From positions 46,627,275-46,691,274 of the forward strand of contig CM035234.1 of the NCBI GenBank assembly GCA_020226215.1: a stretch of DNA of 64,000 nucleotides. The letters are read 5' to 3'. The DNA is from Sindora glabra. Its lineage: Eukaryota > Streptophyta > Magnoliopsida > Fabales > Fabaceae. Made by a program: the position numbers and the translations under genes. This document shows, piece after piece, positions 12,501-22,277 of the stretch (the first letter of the stretch is position 1; each line of letters starts with the position of its first letter). The notes below the pieces were generated by a model, which made no database searches, was not told where the DNA came from, and worked only from the letters and a program-made list of their open reading frames with translations.

Positions 12501-15500
12501 TTTTTTTTTTTTTTTGGGGGGGGGGGGGGGGGGGTTGTTTATGAAGGGGTAATCAGCAGAACCGCACTTTGCTGGAGAACAGGATATAACAACCAGTTTG
12601 GGGCTGTTTGGATTGATTGGCACATTTTCAAAGGGAATTTGGAGAATCTAGAGAGATAAACTGGTAGATCGGTGGCCAGCAACACTGTCTAGGCAGTGCG
12701 TGCACATCATATGCAATTGTTACAGAGGTTTGCGAAGCCCATGCGCAAAGAGGGAAGGTGGTGCATGGAGATGCATGCGGTGGTTTCCAATGATAGGCTT
12801 TTTCAGGAAGCGTCTCTAGCAGGTTTCAAACCTCCTCGTGTGGTTGATTTTGTAATTTGACAGTGCCAATGGTGGTTTTTGGGTGATCTACTACCAATGG
12901 CTATCTCTAGGCTGTATTTCACAGGATTTGACCTCTTCGAAGCTATATTTTGAGCTTCTATAGGATCAATCTCTTCTTTTTTTTTTTCCTGCTGTTTAAT
13001 GCTTAATTTTGTTGCAGAGATGGATGGTGCTGTTTGGATGCAATTTGGGAGACTTTGCCTTCGTTTGAGGGGCTTAAGATAGCTCCAGTGACTTTTAAAA
13101 AAAAAATCAGTTATTGGTTGATTGGAAAGCAGATTGGAGACAACATGCAAAAGGATTTGGCAGGACATTGAGGCGGCTTCTAGTGCACCTCCAACACCAT
13201 CTTTCTAAGTCTTCATATTCTTATGTTGTTTGGTGTTTCTGGAGATTCATGATAGTTTTCATATGGGACAGTAGAATTTATTATTCGGTGCTGTTTCATG
13301 ATGTTCAACTCTTTTGGTTTGTGTATGCCATGACTATTTGGCATGGAGAGGTAATATGATTGTGCTTGCAGATATATTAATATTGGAGTTATTCACGGTC
13401 AATTGGAGTTCATCGTTGGGCTGGTGGAGATGAATTTGGTAAGATACTATTGAGATTGTATGCCATTTTAGGAAATCATTATAGAATGGTTCTAGATTGA
13501 TTATGTACATATCATATCAGGAAGTTATTTTAGATTGATATTTTTTCTTTCTACCTTGATTAAGATTAAAATTAGTATTACAGATTTGATTGTCATATCT
13601 TTAATTGATTACAACTTTTGTATATAAATAGACTTCTTGGCTATAGCTAAATTGCACAAGCCATTTTCAACAATTCAAGTTGATATTAGAGCCCTCACAT
13701 TGAGGGACTCTTCTGCTTCAATTATCTTCTATTGAATTTCAAACTTTCTTCTTCCACCCAAAAACATCAACCCAAACACCTCCAAGCCTCCAAACACAAA
13801 CCCAAAAACCTAAACACTTCCAAACCTCTAAACACAGACCTTACAGACCTAAACACAAAATTCTTCCCCCCCCCCCCAAAAAAAATTGTCGCATCATGAT
13901 AGCAATGCCAACAATGCCCAATTTGATTGCTCTGATTCATGGAGCAATAGCATGTGTTTTGAAGAATGACCACCAGAATCATCACCGTCAACAAATTTTC
14001 AACCTGCTTCAACCAGCAGGTGACATCAACACACCACTACTATAGATGTACATGAAGCCCCCATGCCACTGCTCTAAACGCACATGAATAGCACACGCCA
14101 CCCAATAGCAACCATGCCTTTTCGCCAAAGCTGTCCGTGGCCTCAATTCTGAAATCCGAACATTAGATCCCCTTCTTTTAAATCCAGACAATAAGATTTC
14201 TTTCCCCATGTTCTGTTTTCTGGTTGCTGCACTTCTAACTACCTCTTTAACATGGAAGAAAATTCAAAGACCACAGAAAACTTTTCCTCCTTATCTAGTG
14301 GTAATCCTACCATCACATCAGTTAAATTAAATGAAGGCAATTATGCTTCATGATCTATTGCTGTTCAAACTTGGTTTAAGGGGCAGGAAGTGCAAAATCA
14401 CTTGATAAAAGGCTTATAGATATCTTCACATGCAATTAACCAACTTGGGAAAAACTAGATGCTCGATTGTTATCTATTCTATGGCAGTCCATTGAACCCA
14501 ATTTGTTCATCTATTTTCATTCCATTACAAGTTGTTATGATGTATAGGAAAAGACTAAACAACTACATTCAAATAACATCCAATAACTTTATAATCTTAT
14601 GTATAATCTAGTTAATTTGAAGTAACAGGATTCTAGCATCTCTTCCAATATTAAGAGAGTCCAAATTGTTGTAGAGGAATTCCAACAACTACTATCTATC
14701 ATAACTAATATCACTAAGCAGGAAACACAGTAAAATTAAATTTTTATGGCCCTTACTCTTGCAAGTTAACTCATAATTTTTTGCAATTCGTAATTAACTA
14801 CTGGCCTCTACCCAAATTCCAACCTTGAACGATGCTTTCTCAAGCCTAATATGACATAAACCTCCCAACACTTTTCACCACAAAGAATGATAAACCTCCA
14901 ACACCTTTCATCACAAGAACTAATAATTTTGCTTTAGTATCTCATTCCAATGACAAAAGTCGAGGAAGTCACAAAAATCAAGAAGGTGGAAGAGAACGTG
15001 GAGGATGAGGAAACTCTTGTTACTACTACAATCATTGCCAGAAACCAACGCATTTACAAGAACAATGTTGGCTCTTGGATAGACATCCCACATGGCCTAC
15101 CACTTTAGCTGATATTGAAACTACGACAAAAGCAACTAGTAATGAAACAAGAAATCACTCAATCCCATCTAATCAAGAGCTTCAAGGGTTCCTTCAAAAT
15201 CTATTCACTCAGCATAAATAAGGAAAAAATATTGCTTCCATAGCACATTCTGGTAATTCTACAGCCTATCTATCTCATTCAACATCCTTAGGACCTTAAG
15301 TGCTTCATTTGAGAGCTTCTGATCATATAACTAGTAACAAATCTTTATTTACTCATTTTTACACAAAAAATCTCTTCCTATTGCCACTTAGCTAATGGAA
15401 CAAAAATTAGTGCAAAAGCTATTGGTAAGGCAAATCCTTTCCTATCTTTACCTTTGGAATTAATCCTTTATATTCTTGATTGCCCACTCAATTTAATATC

Positions 15501-18500
15501 CGTTAGCCAATTTACATGCACTCTTGACCATTTTTTAACCTTTTTTTGCTAGTTCTTTTTATATACAAGACCAGAGTATAGGGATGACAGTTGACACCGG
15601 ACATGAGTCACAAGGACTTTATTACATCTGCTAGTAGATAAGTAGCATTATGTCTCACATCATTTATATCTTATGAAATGTATTCTATATTATATTATAT
15701 ATAATGACTGTCTAACTCGATTGAGGATTTGGCATTATAAATTTCCCTCTAATTAACATAGTATCTAGAGCCTTCTAGGTATCTTTCTTCCATCCTAATT
15801 AAAAAAAAAATACAAAAACAACCCAACTCTTCCTCTCTCTTCTCCCTTTCTTTTTTTATTTTTTTATGCATGACTAAGGTCACGGTGAGGCTAGCGACAA
15901 GTTGAGCTGCTTATTAGTGGAAGCTTAGAAGAAGCCCAGATCTTGGAGGCTTTGTTTGGTGGTGATGTACGACGGTGGAGTAGAGCAATAGTGTTGTTTG
16001 GCACCATTGAAGGAGTTACGGTCACCGAAAGGAGGATCTAGGCACACTAGACAATAGATCATTGCGAGGCAATCCATAAGGAGCAGCGTGTGACTTGCGC
16101 GGTGTGTACAACGGTGCGTGAAGACCATGCGTAGGGGAGTTTGGCAGCACATGCAAGCTCGAACAGCGCGATCTCAGGTCAGGTGCAATTTCAGAGGTCA
16201 CAAAATTGTTGTGAGGTTGGTTTTGTGATTCTGTGACTCCAAGCGATGTTTTCTATTTTCTGGATAATTTTCTGGTTTTTTAGTTTGCTGGCTAGATAAG
16301 TTTTATTCATCATGGATGCTAGTTCTAGTTTGACAAGCAAGTTTGGGGTCCTAATGGTTCAGAAAGATCAGAAAATAATAGTAAACTACTATCTGATAGT
16401 GAATATGCTGAATATTTGCAGTTTAAGACCTCTTTACAATCGCCACCCATTACCATAATAGTTCAAATAAATAATCTTATTACATGTCTCTCCAACTCCA
16501 ATTTCAATTCTGAACAGGTTATTAATTCTAGAGCCACTGATTATATGACAGGTCAAACAGATATCGTATCTTCCTTTAATATATCTCATCCTTCTCTTAT
16601 TACTTTAACTAATGGATCTAATGCTTCTGTTATTGAAAGTGGTATGATTAATGTCACTTCTGATATCTTATCTCCCAAACTTCCCGTTTAATTTACTTTT
16701 AATCAATCAAATTACACATACTTATAATTGTAATGTTTTCTTCTTTCCTAATTATTATGCGTTTCAAGATCTGTTGACGAAGAAGATTTTGAGTAGAAGA
16801 TATGAATCTCGGAAATTCTATATACTGGATGACAAAGTCAATCAATTGATTGCTACTATTGCTATCCTCACTCCACATCAGTTGCATTGTCGTTTTGATC
16901 ACCTCTCATTGACATCTTTATGATAGTTATGTCCTAGCTTAGAATCAATTTCTCATTTAGATTGTGAATCCTATCAATTTATTAAACAACATCGTCAATC
17001 TTATGTCCCTAGAATTAATAAGCAAGTTTTCATCCCCATTTGAATTAGTACATTCGGATATTTGGGGATCTTGCCCAATTGTTTCAAAATCTAATTTTCA
17101 TTATTTTATGTCTTTTGTGGATAATTATTCCAAAATGACTTGGCTCTATCTAATGGAAAAATCGTTCACAGTTATTTAATATTTTTTGTACTTTTCATGC
17201 TGAAATTACAAATTAATTTCACACAACTATTCGTAATTTCCAAAGTAATAATGCCAAGGAATATTTCTTTACACAATTTTTAGCTTATTTATCCCACCAT
17301 GGTATAATTCATCAATCTTCTTATGCTGTTACTCCGCAACAAAATGGAATAGCTTAACGGAAAAATCGACATTTAATAGAAGTTTTTCATGCCCTTTTGT
17401 TTCAAATGAAAGTTTTTAAAGTTTTCTGGGCAGATGCAATTTCTACAACCTATTTCTTGATAAATTGCATACCTTCTTCAATTCTTGAAAGTCAGGTAGA
17501 CTTTTCTACTTTGTTTCCCTTTAAGCCCTTATTTCTTATTCCCCCACATATTTTTGGATGCACTTTTCTACAGCCTATTTCTTAATAAATTGCATACCTT
17601 CTTCAATTCTTGAAGGTCAGGTACACTTTTCTACTTTGTTTCCCTTTAAGTCCTTATTTTTTATTCCCCCACGTATTTTTGGATGCACATATTTTGTTCA
17701 TGATAATCGTTCTTAGGTATCCAAATTGGATCTTCGATCTTTGAAGTGTGTTTTTTTTGGATATTCTCATACTCAAATAAGTTATAGGTGCTTTTCTCTT
17801 CACTTAAATCGTTATATTGTATCTTCTGATATTACATTTTTTGAATTTACCCTATTTTTTGGGCCTTCTCCATCTTCCTCCACCTTACCAAATTCATAAC
17901 ATGTTGATGAATACTTCCTTGTACCTTCTCCTTCATAGGATTCATAAGTTCCTCCACAACAAAATTGGATTTGACCTCCCATTAAATATGTTTATTCTTG
18001 TAAAATGAAGGTAATACCAGCAACTCCTCCACCAGATAAGCCACTAGCATCCGATCAAGACTCCATTCCAAATGATCCCTTAACTTAATATCCCCTACCA
18101 ACTCCTTTCTTATCATATCCTCCTCTTGTGTCTTCTGATTTGGATCTATCTATTGCTCACCAGAAAGGTACCCATACTTGTACTCAGAAAGATAACTCCA
18201 ACCATCCTTATTTCATTTCCAACTATGTATCCTATTCCTTTTTACTTGCTTCTTCTCGATCATTTATTGCTTCCTTAAACACTATTATTATTCCGAAGTC
18301 ATATTTCGAAACTCTTTCTTATAATGAGTGACGTGTTGCTCTAGAGGAAGAAATAATAGCTCTTGAAGTAAATCAAACATGAAATCTTGTGCCTTTACCT
18401 AATGCTAAACAATCCATTGGTTGCAAATAGATATTTACTATGAAAGTGAATTCGAATGATTCTGTTGCTAATTTAAAAGCACGTTCAATAGTTAAAGGGT

Positions 18501-21500
18501 ATGCTCAAACCTATGGTGTTAATTACTTAAAGACTTCTTTCCCCGTGGCTAAAATTACTTCCATTCAATTGCTTATCTCTTTTACTGCTACTAATAATTA
18601 GTCTCTTCATCAGTTGGATGTTAAAAATGCCTTTTTACATGGAGATTTGCATGCAAAAGTATATATGGAGCAACCACTTGGTCTTGTTGCTCAAAGGGAA
18701 GTCTGGGACGGTATTACGTTTGAAAAAATCATTATATGGATTAAAATAATCTCCTCAGGCTTAGTTTGGAAAATTCAATAAAGTGGTGATAGAATTTGGA
18801 ATAAAAAAAAGTGATCATGATCACTTTGTATTTTACAAGCAATTTAATTCAGGATGTATTTTTCTAACTGTGTATGTTGACGATATTGTGATTAGAGGGA
18901 GTGACAAATTGGCCATTTTACAATTGAAAACTTCTCTTCAAACTAAATTTCAAACTAAAAACTTAAGAGCACTTCGATATTTCTTAGACATTGAGATTAC
19001 TTGAGGAAAGAAAGGGATTTTCTTGTCTCAAAGAAAATATATATTTGATCTCTTGAAAGAAATAGGGATAAAGGACCATTTTGCAAAGCTTTGTAGTACT
19101 AGGATAACCCAAATAGTAATGAAGCAACTCAAATAACTTAGCAGCAACATAAACTATTGGAGAAGTTAATAGGATGTGATAAAGTCCTTATAGCTCATAC
19201 CCAATGCCAATCATCATCCCCATACTCTAGTCTTGTATAAAAAAGGAATTACCTAAAAAAGGTTATGGAATAGTTAAGAGTATATGTAAGTTGGCCAATA
19301 GATATCAAATTAAATGGGCAACTAAGAATATAAAAAACTGATTTCAAAGGTAAAGATGGGAGATAATTTTCCTAACCAATAGCTTGTACACTAATTTTCG
19401 TTCTATTAGCAAAAATGACAACAAAAAAAGAGATTTATTGGTGTAAAAATAAGTGAATATGGATCTATTACTAGTTATGTGATTGGAAGCTCCCAAATTA
19501 AGCACCTAGGGTCTTGAGGATGTTAAAGGAGACAAACAAGCCATGTAATTATTAAACAGTGCTGTGGAGGTAATACTCTTTCCTTGTTTACGCAGAATGA
19601 ATGTAATCTGAAGGAACTCCAGAAGTTCTTGATTAGATGGAGCTAAATGAATACCTATTTTATTACAAGTTACTTCTGTACTAGTTTCAATATTAGTTAA
19701 GAAGGCAGATTGTGTTGGACATCCATCTAAGATCCAACAATGTTCTTGTAAATACTCAAGCTTTTGGTAGTGATTGTAGTAGTAACGAGTTTCATCATCC
19801 TCCATAGCCCCTTTCCACCTTTTTGACTTCCATACCCACCTTGACCTTTGTTATTAAAATAAGATATTAAGTACAATTCCCTATGGTGAAAGGTGTAGGA
19901 GGTCTATCATTCTCTGTGATGAAAAGTGTTAGAGGTTTATACCCCATTACACTTGAAAAGGTATCATTCAAGGTTGGAATTTGAATAAAGACCAAAAGCT
20001 GATTACGAACTGTAGAAAATCCTAAGTTAACATTAGCAAGAGTAAGGGCCATAAAAGATTGATTTTGTTGTGTCTCCTGCATAGTGATAATAGTTGAGGT
20101 AGGCAATAGTTGTGGAAATTCCTCTACAACAAGCTGTACTCTCTTGATATAAGAGGAGATACTTGAATCCCATTGCTTCAAATTGACAAAATTATACACA
20201 AGAGATGTCGGATGTTATTTAAATACAGCGGCTTAGCTTTTACCCACACATCATAACAACTTGTAGAGGAACAAAAGTAGATGAACAGTGGGTTGAATTG
20301 ACTACCACAAAATAGATAACAACTGAGCATTCAATTTCTCCCAAGCTAGTTGATTAGGTATAAGGATATCTGTAAGTTCTGTTGTCAAATGATCTTGCAC
20401 TTCCTAAACTTTAAACCAAGTTTGAACAGCCACAGACCAAGAAGCATAATTATTTTCAGTTAGTTTAACTGAAGTGATGGTAGAATTACCACCAGAAGAA
20501 CAGCAAAGGACCCAAAGAGAGAGAGATTTGAACCTGACTATCTGGATCAAGAAGGTAGAGATCTGTTGCTTAAATTGATGATCTGAGGCTACAAATGGAG
20601 TTAGCAAGAAGCTGCAGCCAGAACGAGGTGGCATGTGTAGTTCATGCACATTTGAAACAGTGGCGCGTGGACATCACATGCATCTGGGAAGGTGGCACAT
20701 TGATGACATGCACCAACAGGGGGGGCTGGAAATTCGCCAAAGAAGCAGATGCCAATGGTATTTTTTTAAAAAAATGAGGTACTGCTCTGTGAATCAAAGT
20801 AATCAGATGGGTGTTCTGCTGTGTTTGAAGGTTCTGATGTTTCTGATGCAAACTGAAATTTCTGGAAAAAAGAAAAAAAGGAGTCTGGGTCTGTGTTTGG
20901 ATTTGTTTCAGAAGCCTGGGAGTGTTTGGTTTTGATTTGGAAGTCTGGGTTTGTGTTTCTGTTTGGATTGGATTTGATTCAAGGGTAGAAAGGCGTAGAA
21001 AAATTCTTGGCAGAGTTTGGGCTTGATTCTAGGGTAGAAAAATAAGGAGCCTGAAGCTCAAAAGAAAAGGATTGCAGCAGAAACAGAATCCCTAGATATG
21101 AAGCCTCTAATACCAACTTGAATTGGTTAAAATGGCTTGAGCAATTGCTCAGCACTTTGTGCTATTTATATACAAAAGATTACAAGATAATCTCAATCAA
21201 TCAACATAAAGAAATCATCTATGATCTATTTTCCTAATGTAAATATATACAATCTGATCTGATTCTAATCAAACTAGAAAGGAAAGAATAATCAACTTAA
21301 TAAACTGAAATCAATCTAGAATCATGCAAGGATAATTTCCTAAAATGCTCATAATCTCAATAGGAATAATCGTTTTAAAACTAAAGAACAGAAGGGAAAC
21401 AATAAGCAAAGGCAAACATAACGCAAAGATGACAATAAAATACCTTTTCTTGCACAGGAATATTGTCATCAAAAATTTGTGCTGCATCTTCAGGCCATAA

Positions 21501-22239
21501 ATGTCTCTGTCTCTCTGATTTAGACCTTTCCAACTTAAACTGATTTGAACTTGGCTCCAATTTATCTGCATGTGATATTTCTGCTGGTAATGTGCTCACT
21601 TTAGACAAATCCCTGCCAGAAATACCTGGAAAAAAAAAATAAGAAACCAAGACCATCACAGAAATAAAAAGCATTAAATAATATGTTTAGAAAATATATA
21701 TACACACACATATATATATGATATTCAAATTCTAGATGCTGGGCACAGTTGACAGCGAATTCATCAAACTAATTATTAACCAAGCAATGTGAATATTCCA
21801 CAAGTTTTTAAACCAAGTATAAAATTTTATCATAAATATAAAAATGGTGCAAAAATCAGTACTGATATAAAACTCAGCAGAGTAGAATCCATATAATTCA
21901 TGAAGTTATAAACGAATACCAAAGTGCAATATCTAAAAGTAGATAATATTATGAGTAAAATTTGAAGAATGCACTATGTCACTAGGAGAAAAATCGAAAA
22001 GCTAGATTCCAATAATAGAAAACGAGATTGAAAAGAGGGATGATGATATCATAAATAATCATAGCAACACTGTTATTGCAGTAAAATATATGCCAAAATT
22101 CTTGGAGAGACATTTGAGAGCAGAAATTTTTTAAAAATTTTTCAACAAATCATTGAAAATTTGCTATATGATAAATGGAAAACAAACTGATATTAGATGC
22201 TGGGAATTGATTGGACTGTCAGTCACTTAATCTTTTATA

Positions 22240-22277
<38 letters not shown>

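Larger units (their letters stand above)
13448..15650 (+). mobile_element. Copia element 4: LTR-leader-gag, left arm of an intronic inverted repeat
   Basis: Reads 5' LTR (13448-13672), degenerate primer site, long untranslated leader, then gag from 14252 to the pre-integrase region near 15628. It stops where the LTR of element 6 starts (15651). The minus strand at 21362-19173 carries the homologous segment, from the same LTR start to nearly the same internal end point, so the two form inverted arms about 2.2 kb long around element 6. Confidence 0.83.
15651..19172 (+). mobile_element. Copia element 6, inserted between the inverted arms; 3' end missing
   Basis: A short 5' LTR (15651-15758) and primer-site-like sequence are followed by a leader, a scrap of gag (ATG at 16313), protease, integrase and reverse transcriptase. 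It breaks inside RT/RNase H at 19172, where the right arm begins in the opposite orientation. RNase H, polypurine tract and 3' LTR are gone. Confidence 0.8.
19173..21362 (-). mobile_element. Copia element 5: LTR-leader-gag, right arm of the intronic inverted repeat
   Basis: Read leftward: 5' LTR (21362-21126), primer site, leader with the same GC-richer blocks as the left arm (ATGCATGTGATG...), gag (about 20560-19508), and pre-integrase region ending GACTTTATCACATC at 19173. The matching point in the left arm is about 15628. It is less decayed than the left arm, with open stretches of 80-110 codons. Confidence 0.83.

Noticed and set aside
13114..13359. 81-codon frame in intron 2
   Set aside because: Intron of a gene on the opposite strand, low-complexity aromatic-rich translation, no known domain.
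13443..21367. Target-site duplication bounding the whole inverted-repeat structure
   Set aside because: The flanks GATAC-like and GGAAT do not match, so a single composite insertion is not supported.
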